DNA from: Aplidium turbinatum
Taxonomy: Eukaryota > Chordata > Ascidiacea > Aplousobranchia > Polyclinidae
NCBI GenBank assembly: GCA_918807975.1
Contig: OU964925.1
Span: 32,647,608-32,711,607, forward strand
Length of the DNA: 64,000 bases
Direction of reading: 5' to 3'
The notes beneath the pieces were generated by a model. It was not told the origin of the DNA, made no database searches, and worked only from the letters and a program-made list of their open reading frames with translations. The translations under genes were made by a program, and so were the position numbers. This document shows positions 23,431 to 34,656 of this stretch, in pieces. The stretch's first letter is position 1. Each line of letters opens with the position of its first letter.

Positions 23431-25168
23431 AACGTAGACGACGTTGTTGGCTTACAACATTCCTGACGTCGCATATAATGTTTAACGTAGACGACGTTGT
23501 TGGCTTACTACACTCCTGACGTCGCATATAATGTTCAACGTAGACGACGTTGTTGACTTACAACACTCTTGACGTCGCATATAATGTTTAACGTAGACGA
23601 CGTTGTTGACTTACAACACTCCTGACGTCGCATATAATGTTTAACGTAGACGACGTTGTTGGCTTACAACACTCCTGACGTCGCATATAATGTTTAACGT
23701 AGACGACGTTGTTGACTTACTACACTCTTGACGTCGCATATAATGTTTAACGTAGACGACGTTGTTGACTTACAACACTCCTGACGTCGCATATAATGTT
23801 TAACGTAGACGACGTTGTTGGCTTACAACACTCCTGACGTCGCATATAATGTTTAACGTAGACGACGTTTTTGGCTTACTACACTCCTGACGTCGCATAT
23901 AATGTTTAACGTAGACGACGTTGTTGGCTTACAACACTCCTGACGTCGCATATAATGTTTAACGTAGACGACGTTGTTGGCTTACAACACTCCTGACATC
24001 GCATATAATGTTTAACTTAGACGACGTTGTTGGCTTACAACACTCCTGACGTCGCATATAATGTTCAACGTAGACGACGTTGTTGGCTTACAACACTCCT
24101 GACGTCGCATATAATGTTTAACGTAGACGACGTTGTTGGCTTACAACACTCTTGACGTCGCATATAATGTTCAACGTAGACGACGTTGTTGACTTACAAC
24201 ACTCTTGACGTCGCATATAATGTTTAACGTAGACGACGTTGTTGACTTACAACACTCCTGACGTCGCATATAATGTTTAACGTAGACGACGTTGTTGACT
24301 TACAACACTCCTGACGTCGCATATAATGTTTAACGTAGACGACGTTGTTGGCTTACAACACTCCTGACGTCGCATATAATGTTTAACGTAGACGACGTTG
24401 TTGGCTTACAACACTCCTGACGTTGCATATACTGTTTAACGTAGACGACGTTGTTGGCTTACAACACTCCTGACGTCGCATATAATGTTCAACGTAGACG
24501 ACGTTGTTGACTTACAACACTCCTGACGTCGCATATAATGTTTAACGTAGACGACGTTGTTGACTTACAACACTCCTGACGTCGCATATAATGTTTAATG
24601 TAGACGACGTTGTTGACTTACAACACTCCTGACGTCGCATATAATGTTTAACGTAGACGACGTTGTTGACTTACAACACTCCTGACGTCGCATATAATGT
24701 TCAACGTAGACGACGTTGTTGACTTACAACACTCCTGACGTCGCATATAATGTTCAACGTAGACGACGTTGTTGACTTACAACACTCCTGACGTCGCATA
24801 TAATGTTTAACGTAGACGACGTTGTTGGCTAACAACACTCCTGACGTCGCATATAATGTTTAACGTAGACGACGTTGTTGGCTTACAACACTCTTGACGT
24901 CGTATATAATTGATTGAGTTTCGCTTTTAGCAGCATGATCGTTGCTTACTTCACAAGGTAGATTTATCATAGCATCATAGCACATGACTAGGGAACTGTG
25001 TTCCGAAAGCTAGCGCAACTTACTATTGCCACAGCAAACTCGCAGCATCAGGCTAAGACAGATAAATCTACCTTGTGAAGTCGTATATAATGTTTAACGT
25101 AGACGACGTTGTTGGCTTACAACACTCCTGACGTCGCATATAATGTTTAACGTAGACGACGATGTCGG
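23431..25168. repeat. 53-bp minisatellite, right part (about 28 copies plus remnant)
   Basis: This continues the 14296-15194 repeat with the same period and orientation, interrupted at 24911-25079 by a small insertion and fading out at about 25168. Single-base variants recur among non-adjacent units, as expected for unequal exchange. Confidence 0.95.
24911..25079. mobile_element. 169-bp insertion with 12-bp target duplication
   Basis: It interrupts the minisatellite and is flanked by GTCGTATATAAT (24899-24910 and 25080-25091). Both copies carry the same rare unit variant, so this is a real duplication. Inside are perfect 19-bp inverted arms (TTCACAAGGTAGATTTATC at about 24950-24968 and its complement at the right end). 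There is no poly(A) and no coding. The duplication length equals that of the retrozyme and PLE-A insertions. A hammerhead could not be confirmed. Confidence 0.6.
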
Positions 25169-25640
25169 CTTATTTGACCCAATGAATCACTCGTATTGAG
25201 GATAAGTTCCGTGCCGTATGGCGGATTTTATTATTGGATAAAGGGATGCCTTAATACTCTTTGCAATAAAACTCTGAAGTATTAAATGGCTACCACCAAC
25301 GATTGCCGCATAATCCTCAACTAATACATCTCTAAAAAAAACTAGACTAATGCGTTTAAATAACAACAAAGTCCAAATATATGGAAGTATTTGCGACATG
25401 GTCATCATTGTTTATGTTGCAGTTCATGGTCTGTGCTGCCTTGTACTAACGTTGTGGCTTAACTAAAGTTTGTTGCTACTGCCACCTCGTGGAAGACTGT
25501 ACACACGTTTGTTTAATGAAGTATTTTGTTGAATTCAATATCTGGTGCATTCACAATTGTTTGAGAGTTTTTTATCAAATATTCTTTATAAGAATAAACT
25601 TCAATTATATCAAAGGTAGCCAGAACTTCGTTATGCTCGA
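25169..25640. other. No gene recognised
   Basis: AT-rich sequence without a supported coding or structural signal. Confidence 0.4.
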
Positions 25641-25654
25641 GCCGCATATAAGCA

Positions 25655-25740
25655 AGTAACAAAACGTGAACGTTAAAACGTGCTTGACCGAAATAAGTTA
25701 CATGTTAAGTTGAAAGAAATTTGGCACGGTCGCAACACCG
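25655..25740 (-). repeat. Dispersed repeat shared with 12205-12290
   Basis: The inverse of the block near 12205-12290, including a shared core around GGCACGGTCGCAACACC. It is probably part of a SINE or LINE 3' region. Confidence 0.55.
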
Positions 25741-25856
25741 TCAAAGCAAACGCTGGATAATCTCTGCTAACGTCACTAGCTGCCTAGTTCAATCATCTTC
25801 GACATTTTATCAACATTTGATGTTGGACAAGTCTTATTGTACCAAACTTTGAATTC

Positions 25857-26054
25857 ATGGTCCTTCCCAATATCAATGCTCCACCAGGAGCAGAACTAAC
25901 TCTGAAGGAATGGGTGAAGCTCAATCGCCTGCGGACTGGAGTGGGCCGTTTCAACAGCAACATGTTTCAATGGGGCCTCGCCGATTCACCATCTTGTGCA
26001 TGTGGCTCAGATTTTCAGACTGCACACCACGTTCTCTACCAATGTCCTGTATAA
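25857..26054 (+). pseudogene. LINE ORF2 C-terminal fragment
   Basis: An open stretch of 65 codons carries the motif LNRLRTGVGRF followed by W-G-L and a zinc-like C-x-C ... H ... C-P pattern (SCACG, HHVLYQCP). This is the C-terminal end of ORF2 in Jockey-superfamily-like LINEs. It is 5'-truncated and ends soon after the motif. Different from the L1/Tx1 element at 15723. Confidence 0.7.
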
Positions 26055-26560
26055 CAACCCAAGAATAGACATGTAGATTGTTGACCTAACAACGCTCGAT
26101 GAAACACAGTCCATCGGCTGCAGCGCCTGGGTAAAACAACGCAGTGCCGGTCTTGGGGGTATTTCGGGCCCTGTGCGGAATATGCTTTGCGAGCCCCAAT
26201 GAAAATGATCCAATTTAGTAGCGTAGCTAGGTATTTTGAAAAGGGAGGGGGGTTGACGGCCGGCGGGCCACACCTAGCGACGAGGGGTTTGGGGGGGCTT
26301 CCCCAGAAAATTTTTGAATAATTACATCGAATTTGGTGCATTCTGAGAGCATTTGATTGGAAATGAAAAACATTACTGCATTTTCTGAGTAAATTGCGGG
26401 CCCCCTAATTTGGGGGACCTGCGGCGGCCTCAGATGCAAGAAGAAGAAAAACAAAATTTACCTGTATTTGATGTTGGACAATTCTTATTGTATAAACCGT
26501 TGAATAACGTTTTCCAAGAAAGCGAGAGAAGGGAACATTAGGCTATTTCTTCTTCCATAT
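26055..26560. other. No gene; G-rich transposon-like block near 26215-26290
   Basis: The block beginning GTAGCGTAGCTAGG followed by G runs resembles the terminus of a non-autonomous DNA transposon. The partner end was not identified. Confidence 0.3.
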
Positions 26561-26564
26561 GTGT

Positions 26565-27085
26565 CAAACTCCCAGCCCTCGGGCCAAATCTGGCCCGCGA
26601 TGCAACATTTTTTGGCCCAACATTTTTTGGCCCGCAACATTTTTTAGCCCTCAGGATGGTATTAAAATCCTTTTAAACCTGCCCGCCGATATGCTGCATC
26701 ACATACAACTTCAAGTTATAATCAATAATAAACTTACATAAGGTAACTAAAATAAACAATAATGAAGTTATACGTGATTAAAACCTAATAAATGTTTAGT
26801 TTATAAGTACTGTACAGTGCATATTTGCACGAGCCAAAGTCCTCAATATGCTTCATCAAAGAACATTCTGGGTAGGCTATATTGACGAATTTATTGTCAA
26901 AATCAAGAAATCTGGCGATTTTTGAAGAAAATAAACAAAAAGTCACACAGGAGTCGCCTTACTGATGAACACCTGTCTTCAATCATGAGGATTTCTTCAG
27001 CTGAGAGCTTGACTCGAAACATTGATAAACTTGCATCCAAAATGAGAAACCAAGTATCAGGGTTGGGGTTAAAGTAGTAGGCTAT
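26565..27085 (+). mobile_element. hAT fragment, GTF2IRD2/ZBED-type transposase tail
   Basis: The left part (26565-26660) has the GTGTCAAACT terminus with repeated TTTTTTGGCCC-type blocks typical of one hAT group. At about 26934-27079 a frame encodes the C-terminal tail of the transposase: SHRSRLTDEHL, then SLTRNIDKLASKMRNQVSG. This arrangement indicates an internally deleted copy. The right end could not be located. Confidence 0.65.
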
Positions 27086-27319
27086 GCGTTAAAAATCCGC
27101 AAAGTAAACTTTCGTGTAGGTTTTTCCTTGCTTTTTAGAGACATGTTTGTGTTTTTCGGTTTTAGTTTGAATATTGTTTTCTTTCCCTGCTCTGATGCTC
27201 TGAAAAGACTGTAGTGACAGCCATAAGCAAGGAATACAACTGATATTTTTCTTTATTTAATAGCCCTACCTTGACTATAGATATGACTTGACCTGAATTT
27301 ACTTTTTTTAAACTTTAAT

Positions 27320-27530
27320 CATGTTTCGGCAAATGCGCAACCATGGACTTCTGAATAGTAGGATCTGGACAGGAAACAGTGCGATAAGTGCAATTACTGC
27401 CGACCAAACAGAGGCCAGGCAAATCGTATTGCGTGAAAGCGAGTTTTCGTTTCGACAAAAGATTAAGACGGCAAACGCCACAGACAAAGCGAAATCACCT
27501 GGAACAAATTCAGTAGGACAATATTGAATG
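27320..27530. repeat. Dispersed repeat shared with about 57340-57405
   Basis: The reverse complement of about 27340-27420 matches 57340-57405, including CCAGATCCTA and AGAAGTCCATGG. Nature unknown. Confidence 0.5.
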
Positions 27531-27546
27531 AAGATTTGGGCATATA

Positions 27547-28622
27547 CAGGGGCGCCGGAAGCGGGGGAAGGGGGGTGGATGCTCCCTACCCTCAATTTTT
27601 CTGTGGATGGAGGGCAGAGGGGAAAGGATGCCCTTTTATGGTCATATAAGCTACTGCAAATTTTGCAATAAAATAATTTCTGCTATTCGCTTTTAGCCTA
27701 TTTGTAATCTTTCATTATTGCCTCAAAAAATATTCATGACACAAAAGTCTGTATCACAGTACTTTACATCATTATAACATAGAATGATGCCCTTTCGTGC
27801 CATTGTTCTTTGTATACCGGACACTTATTAAGTCATTACTTGGTAATGAGCTGATAGATGAGCATTATCGCTATATCTTATTGTCACGATTTCTTTCTAT
27901 CTCTTACCAGGAAAAAGACTTGGAAAGGTTCAATGACGTAGTTTTATGGGTTAAACCGAAAAACAGTCAATTAAATGTCGAATAATTCTACTAGTGAAAT
28001 GATAATCTGACTTCTTGAAAGACTTTAACGAACGGCTTCTCAAATAACTCTAATTTCGAATACAATTTATATCAGCACCAATTCTCATCTACTTGTATTC
28101 GATTACTTCAACTTTCAATCAACAATAACTTCTGCACCAACTACCAATCCACAACTCATAACACAACTCTCATAATCAACTCATAATAATCTCATAATAA
28201 TAATATTACACAAACTACACCACTATTTATAGTTGGTTGTTCAGTCCAGTAACTTCGAGAAGGTTACGTAAGGTTACATCATAAAGAACCATTGTTCTAT
28301 CAAGCAGCATTTAAATGTAAACAACAGAAGTCTCTAGAAGGTCACGTAGGGAAAATGATTCCAGAAAACACGTTTTACATAAAACAGATTTCGTAATCAG
28401 AGGTTACTTCAGGTCATAACCGATAATAACACATCGCACCAGAATTCTACTACCAAAACAACACGCTCGTTAAAAATACAAAGCAAGCCATCGCGAGGCA
28501 TTGCACCTTGATTGTGACACTTATCTTAAAACTTAAAAAAAATATAGCCTTTCAGCAACAAAAATGCCCTTTTTCATAATCCTGCCCCCCGCCCCCAGTC
28601 AAAAATCTCTCCAGCGCCCCTG
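27547..28622 (+). mobile_element. hAT-type MITE (CAGGGGCGCC ends) carrying a solo LTR
   Basis: Termini CAGGGGCGCC on the left and GCGCCCCTG on the right, flanked by a perfect 8-bp duplication GGCATATA (27539-27546 and 28623-28630). Removing the solo LTR at 27882-28519 and one copy of its duplication leaves 433 bp, close to the 437 bp of the sister copy at 56003-56439. Confidence 0.9.
27882..28519 (-). mobile_element. Solo LTR fossil
   Basis: 638 bp with TGTCAC...GTGACA ends and a 5-bp duplication CTTAT on both sides. The sister MITE at 56003-56439 preserves the empty site. A TATAAATA box lies on the minus strand. Relatives are at 59478-60085 and 61993-63718. The retrovirus-like family cannot be named from the LTR alone. 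Confidence 0.88.
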
Positions 28623-28630
28623 GGCATATA

Positions 28631-28813
28631 CGAAAGCTTAAAAATTTGACGTATGGAAATGAAAAAATCCAGCACTGCACAGCATTTTGCAGAAACTTCG
28701 AAGATTGAAAGAAAAAAAACACAAAATCATATTTTTTCCACGTAAGGGGCCCTTTAAAAGTCGGGGCCCCAGGCACCTGCACCCCCTGCCCCCCCCTAAA
28801 TCCAGGCCTGGCG
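28631..28813 (-). mobile_element. One end of a hAT MITE related to the 7548-11983 element
   Basis: Ends at about 28813 with the reverse complement of CAGGCCTGGATTTAG, followed inwards by the same GC-rich blocks and ACGTGGAAAAAAT-type sequence seen at 53879-54145. The other end is not visible. Confidence 0.6.
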
Positions 28814-29231
28814 AGATTAGCAGCTGCGGGCCGGATGCAAATTGCGAAAAGATATACAACTTTTAAGAATTTCCATTAACTTGAATTGAGCACAATACAT
28901 AACAAAGTCAGCGGTGGAATAGCAAAGTTGTGATGAAAATCGAAAGGTTGCTGGAAAAGTTATCCCCTGCTGCGATACACTATGTAGCGCCCTGCGTTTC
29001 ACCTTAGGTCTTTTCAACTTTCCTTAGGTTTGTTACCGTCGTGAAATTTACAATTGTGCTTCGGGATTTTCACCTTAGATCTTTTCAACTTTTCTTAAAC
29101 GCCTGTTACCGCCTTGAAATTATCGTTCTGTTGCATATATGTAATGTTACCCAGTACAAGTCAAGTAATTCATGTAGTTTGGCAAGTGTGCTTTGGGCTT
29201 CCTGAAGTATGATTAGGAAACTGCTTGCCTC
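28814..29231. other. No gene; about 70-bp imperfect tandem duplication
   Basis: TTTCACCTTAG followed by TCTTTTCAACTTT recurs at about 28998 and 29069. No coding sequence is supported. Confidence 0.4.
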
Positions 29232-30268
29232 TTAACCCTATCTTAATACGAGCTGTTTTCGTACGCGGAAAGTTCGACACGGGCTATTTTAGCCCCGTGC
29301 TAATTAATCGCTAATAACGGGAGCTATGAAAATCACAGAGCCAAAATATTTTGCAAGATAATAGCCATGTGTATTGTGCGTATAGAAATTAAAATTTTAC
29401 CCAACAACTTTGTTGGAATAAAGTGTTTGAGATGAAAAAACGATAGAAAGTCGGTTTTTATTCTACTTTCACGAAAATAGCTTCAAAATTGACCGTTCGA
29501 ACGCATATTTTTGAATTATAACATGGAGTAATGCCAAACTAAGCAAAAATGTACTTTTCCTAATAAATATAAGGCATTTTTGGACGTTTTTACACTACAA
29601 AGAAATTGCACTAATATTTATAATCTACCATATAATTCGTTTGCTCAAATATCAAGCAGCGAAAGGTCAACTCTGGTTTGCCGCTCTTGTCCTGACCTAA
29701 TTCTCATCCCAGAGAAATAAGCACAGCTTGATATGTCCTATAGTGTTATTGCGAGTGCTAACAGCTTATAGATACTTTGCTTATGTCGATACAACGTTCA
29801 GCGGTGTTGCGATACAACCTAAGAAAGTCATGCGTTTGTTTCAAATTGCATTCCTCTTGAATGAATGCTTTTTTGTTACGCAAAACTTTCGCAGGAAATA
29901 TCGGCCGCTTTACAGCGGTTCACCGTCGTCAGACGTTGAAACAGTATAAACCTTTGATCTGTGAAAGTAATGCCTATCAGCGAAAATGGAAACACATAAT
30001 GTCATCCAGGCACTGTTTATTGAAAATGAAGACATGCAGTTCGTCATTGCATTGAGAAAAACTGACTTATCAAAATTCTTCGAAGACAAGAAATTCAAGT
30101 CACAAAAAAATATGACTTGTGCGAAATATTGTACAAAACAGACTTGTGCTTGTAATATCACCATGGTATTGTGTGCATTTCTACATTATACCAAAGACAG
30201 GCAAGACACAACAATAACACAGGGTTGAGCATTACAACAGTATATTACATATTTACAAATAGTTCAAC

Positions 30269-30309
30269 ATTCAAACGTTTTCGACTTAACTTAAGTCCTC
30301 ATCAGGAAT
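30269..30309 (-). ncRNA. Hammerhead ribozyme in PLE-A, inverted unit
   Basis: Minus strand: stem I ATTC/GAAT, core CTGATGA (30299-30305), stem II GACTT/AAGTC with a five-base loop, GAAA, palindromic AACGTT stem III, then T at the cleavage position. Confidence 0.85.
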
Positions 30310-31603
30310 CTGTAAATAATTATAAACTACAATAAATTTCACTTCTTGACAGTGACTACCGTAACTAACTGACTAACTAAAAGCATCGAGAAACACGCAC
30401 GATTAAAAGCACTGGAGTGGAAAACATACAGACAGACGAAAAATTACATTAAGAAAAGGCAACTGCATGACTGAGTTACAAACGAATTTGCACCACGGAG
30501 TACGTGATACAACTAGGCTAATAAATATTGAGGAGAATGGAGGCGCCACCGGCAAATAATTGTTTGTTTAGATTTGGATTGTAGCGTTTGATTAACAACG
30601 CTTCCTGAATTTTTGTGTCAAATTGGGATTTGCCTTTGCGTAAAATTTTAAATGATTCAGCAGAGAATTTTTGATCAGTGCAAAAAGAACAATCCATGAT
30701 ATGGTCCTTGATGGCACTTTTCTTTAAGTCTCTAAAGTTCAGATGCTCCCGTACTCTCGTGGTCAAATGTCTGGTGGACATACCGATGTACGTCAATGCC
30801 GAATCACACGGACATGTAAAACAATATACGACATTTGAGCAGAGAGACGAAGGCGTCTGGGACTTTAGTTGAAAATACGAACTAATTTTAAATGTTTTAT
30901 AAACAGGAAAAACGTCCACATCAAATTTATTTTTCATAAACTGTCCGATTTTACGAGCAAACGTTTTGGATTCTTTTCCCACAAACGGAATGGACAAGCA
31001 ATGCTTCACATTTAACTCATTTTCAGCCTTTTCTTTTTGGTTGGAATTCTCAGAGATAAAACGATTCAATATTTTCTCAAAGTACAATTTTGGATAACCA
31101 TTATTATAAAACATTTGTTTCAATTTCTCTATTTCAATATTAAAAAGAGCATCATTGCAGCAAATCATTTTAGCCCGAGCTAATAGGCACAAGATCAAAC
31201 CAGACTTCCATTTCAATGGGCATAATGCATCAAAGTTCAAAAACAAACCAGTATGAGTTGGTTTGCGCCAAACCCAAGTATCAAATCCAGTGGCATTAAT
31301 TTTAATTTCAACGTCCAAAAAAGGAAGGGTTTCACGTGCTTTTTCGATTGTAAATTTAATGTTTTTATGTTGAGAGTTCAGCATATCTAAAAAGGTTTCA
31401 CATGAGGTTTCTTTATTGAATACCGCAAAAATGTCATCAATGTAACGTAAGAACAACTTCGGGTGAAATGCTAGATGTTTTTCAAATAATTTTGTTTCCA
31501 AATGTGCCAGAAAAAAATTAGCAATAGTAGGGCCCAATGGAGATCCCATGGCCACACCGTCAATTTGTTTAAACAATTGGTTTTTATACATAAATATGCC
31601 TTC

Positions 31604-31795
31604 ATAGACAGACAATCGATAACAACTTAATAACATTGAATTGCATAATTCAAAATTAATACAGAAATGAAATAGATACATAATTTCGAACGTTTTCGGC
31701 AAAACTTTCTGCCCTCTTCAGGAAAATATCTGATGATCTAAATATCTGATGGTCTAATGTCTATGGTTTTTAAAAAGTACCTCTCTACCAAAGCT
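31604..31795 (-). mobile_element. 192-bp hammerhead-bearing insertion with 14-bp duplication
   Basis: Inserted into the inverted PLE-A unit. ATAAATATGCCTTC stands at both sides (31590-31603 and 31796-31809), and the other five PLE-A units show the empty site. The insert holds a hammerhead on the minus strand and no coding sequence or poly(A). Its sequence is unlike the PLE-A spacer, so it belongs to a different hammerhead-bearing family: either a 5'-truncated Penelope-like end or a small non-autonomous element. Confidence 0.82.
31683..31728 (-). ncRNA. Hammerhead ribozyme in the 192-bp insertion
   Basis: Minus strand: stem I TTTC/GAAA extended after one mismatch by ATA/TAT, core CTGAAGA, stem II closed by GGCA/TGCC, GAAA, palindromic AACGTT stem III, C at the cleavage position. 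Confidence 0.72.
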
Positions 31796-32802
31796 ATAAA
31801 TATGCCTTCGGTAGCTAAATTCATCAACTTGACAAATACGTCACGCTTGAAAGGTAATTGAGTTGGTTTTGTTTCCGAATAAATGTAGTCAGCAATGATG
31901 TTAACAGTCTCTTTCAAAGGTACGTTCGTAAACAGAGATTTAACATCAAAACTGACCATCATCTGTCCAGAAGACGGAGAATAATCTTTTAGTTTTTCTA
32001 AAAAATGACTTGTGGAGTTAAGCATATACGAATTAGGAATGTACGGTTTAATCATGCTATCTAAGAATTTTGCCAGTTCATATTCCGGAGAGCCTATCAT
32101 AGAAACAACAGGCCGAAGAGGGTTACCTTCCTTGTGCACTTTTACCAAGCCGTATAATTTACCGGGGTTACTGCCCGATGGAATCAGTTTTGTTATCAAT
32201 TGTTTGTCGAAGTCTTTAAAGTACTTACGGATGTAGTACGCAATTGACTTTTCTTTTGAAATGATGGGATGTGATTTGCCGCTGTCTGAAATACGTTCAA
32301 ACTTCGATTTATCATTGACTATAGAGTCCAGTTTCAGATAGTAATCCGAGGTGTTTAAAATTGCTGTCCCTTTTCCTTTATCAAATTTACAGATGTTGAT
32401 GTCTTTGTTTTTTGATAGAGTGTTCAGAGTTCGGTGTATTATTTGATTTCGTTTTGACGAGCAAGCACGTTTTGCATCAGACATGAATCGTTTAACCATA
32501 AACTTAATTTCATCCTTAGATTCATCGTCAAGCGTGATTTCTTTTTCTTTCCTTGCCGAGTAAATTAATTGTTCCATGTTCGTTTTTATGCTGTCAATTT
32601 GAACTTTTTTCGGCAAAATGTGATGGTCTAATCCAAACCGCAAAGCGTCTTCTTCCAATAGACTGAGTTTCTTGCTACTCAAATTTATAATACAATTAGG
32701 AGATTTGTTTCGCTGTCGTCGCCAGAGGTTGGTGAGCTTTTTTTGGTGAACATCAAGAGTTTGTTTTGCAAAGACTTTAAATTGTTCTGACAACAAACGA
32801 AC

Positions 32803-34656
32803 ATGGAACAATTAATTTACTCGGCAAGGAAAGAAAAAGAAATCACGCTTGACGATGAATCTAAGGATGAAGTTAAGTTTATGGTTAAACGATTCATGTC
32901 TGATGCAAAACGTGCTTGCTCGTCAAAACGAAATCAAATAATACACCGAACTCTGAACACTCTATCAAAAAACAAAGACATCAAGATCTGTAAATTTGAT
33001 AAAGGAAAAGGGACAGCAATTTTAAACACCTCGGATTACTATCTGAAACTGGACTCTATAGTCAATGATAAATCGAAGTTTGAACGTATTTCAGACAGCG
33101 GCAAATCACATCCCATCATTTCAAAAGAAAAGTCAATTGCGTACTACATCCGTAAGTACTTTAAAGACTTCGACAAACAATTGATAACAAAACTGATTCC
33201 ATCGGGCAGTAACCCCGGTAAATTATACGGCTTGGTAAAAGTGCACAAGGAAGGTAACCCTCTTCGGCCTGTTGTTTCTATGATAGGCTCTCCGGAATAT
33301 GAACTGGCAAAATTCTTAGATAGCATGATTAAACCGTACATTCCTAATTCGTATATGCTTAACTCCACAAGTCATTTTTTAGAAAAACTAAAAGATTATT
33401 CTCCGTCTTCTGGACAGATGATGGTCAGTTTTGATGTTAAATCTCTGTTTACGAACGTACCTTTGAAAGAGACTGTTAACATCATTGCTGACTACATTTA
33501 TTCGGAAACAAAACCAACTCAATTACCTTTCAAGCGTGACGTATTTGTCAAGTTGATGAATTTAGCTACCGAAGGCATATTTATGTATAAAAACCAATTG
33601 TTTAAACAAATTGACGGTGTGGCCATGGGATCTCCATTGGGCCCTACTATTGCTAATTTTTTTCTGGCACATTTGGAAACAAAATTATTTGAAAAACATC
33701 TAGCATTTCACCCGAAGTTGTTCTTACGTTACATTGATGACATTTTTGCGGTATTCAATAAAGAAACCTCATGTGAAACCTTTTTAGATATGCTGAACTC
33801 TCAACATAAAAACATTAAATTTACAATCGAAAAAGCACGTGAAACCCTTCCTTTTTTGGACGTTGAAATTAAAATTAATGCCACTGGATTTGATACTTGG
33901 GTTTGGCGCAAACCAACTCATACTGGTTTGTTTTTGAACTTTGATGCATTATGCCCATTGAAATGGAAGTCTGGTTTGATCTTGTGCCTATTAGCTCGGG
34001 CTAAAATGATTTGCTGCAATGATGCTCTTTTTAATATTGAAATAGAGAAATTGAAACAAATGTTTTATAATAATGGTTATCCAAAATTGTACTTTGAGAA
34101 AATATTGAATCGTTTTATCTCTGAGAATTCCAACCAAAAAGAAAAGGCTGAAAATGAGTTAAATGTGAAGCATTGCTTGTCCATTCCGTTTGTGGGAAAA
34201 GAATCCAAAACGTTTGCTCGTAAAATCGAACAGTTTATGAAAAATAAATTTGATGTGGACGTTTTTCCTGTTTATAAAACATTTAAAATTAGTTCGTATT
34301 TTCAACTAAAGTCCCAGACGCCTTCGTCTCTCTGCTCAAATGTCGTATATTGTTTTACATGTCCGTGTGTTTCGGCATTGACGTACATCGGTATGTCCAC
34401 CAGACATTTGACCACGAGAGTACGGGAGCATCTGAACTTTAGAGACTTAAAGAAAAGTGCCATCAAGGACCATATCATGGATTGTTCTTTTTGCACTGAT
34501 CAAAAATTCTCTGCTGAATCATTTAAAATTTTACGCAAAGGCAAATCCCAATTTGACACAAAAATTCAGGAAGCGTTGTTAATCAAACGCTACAATCCAA
34601 ATCTAAACAAACAATTATTTGCCGGTGGCGCCTCCATTCTCCTCAATATTTATTAG
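32803..34656 (+). CDS. PLE-A reverse transcriptase/GIY-YIG, 5'-truncated first plus unit
   Basis: 617 codons matching residues 206-822 of the full protein; the match begins at the head-to-head junction (AAA shared at 32795-32797). All reverse transcriptase and endonuclease motifs are present but the N-terminal 205 residues are missing. It carries Glu at the position equal to residue 681, as does the third unit, and a private Val (DEVKF). The ATG used here is an internal Met of the full protein, so the frame is a fragment rather than a designed start. Confidence 0.9.
   Translation: MEQLIYSARKEKEITLDDESKDEVKFMVKRFMSDAKRACSSKRNQIIHRTLNTLSKNKDIKICKFDKGKGTAILNTSDYYLKLDSIVNDKSKFERISDSGKSHPIISKEKSIAYYIRKYFKDFDKQLITKLIPSGSNPGKLYGLVKVHKEGNPLRPVVSMIGSPEYELAKFLDSMIKPYIPNSYMLNSTSHFLEKLKDYSPSSGQMMVSFDVKSLFTNVPLKETVNIIADYIYSETKPTQLPFKRDVFVKLMNLATEGIFMYKNQLFKQIDGVAMGSPLGPTIANFFLAHLETKLFEKHLAFHPKLFLRYIDDIFAVFNKETSCETFLDMLNSQHKNIKFTIEKARETLPFLDVEIKINATGFDTWVWRKPTHTGLFLNFDALCPLKWKSGLILCLLARAKMICCNDALFNIEIEKLKQMFYNNGYPKLYFEKILNRFISENSNQKEKAENELNVKHCLSIPFVGKESKTFARKIEQFMKNKFDVDVFPVYKTFKISSYFQLKSQTPSSLCSNVVYCFTCPCVSALTYIGMSTRHLTTRVREHLNFRDLKKSAIKDHIMDCSFCTDQKFSAESFKILRKGKSQFDTKIQEALLIKRYNPNLNKQLFAGGASILLNIY

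Larger units (their letters stand above)
30518..32797 (-). pseudogene. PLE-A reverse transcriptase/GIY-YIG, inverted truncated unit
   Basis: Corresponds to about residues 133-822 of the full-length protein at 34942-37410. It begins at the head-to-head junction near 32797 and is interrupted by a 192-bp insertion (31604-31795) within the reverse transcriptase, with a 14-bp duplication. It shares two amino-acid variants with non-adjacent plus units (DINICKF with the split unit; CDSALTY with the last unit). The reverse transcriptase catalytic YIDD and the C-terminal endonuclease motif are present. Confidence 0.9.

Noticed and set aside
24911-25079. Hammerhead in the 169-bp insertion
   Set aside because: GGAAC/GTTCC followed by GAAAGCTA looks suggestive, but the core before it (ATGACTA) departs from CUGANGA at two conserved positions and stem I is weak.
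14296-25168. Regular repeats looking like a CRISPR array
   Set aside because: The 53-bp units are directly adjacent with no unique spacers, and the context is eukaryotic.
25187-25408. 73-codon minus-strand frame as a gene
   Set aside because: No domain, no conserved neighbour and a composition expected by chance.
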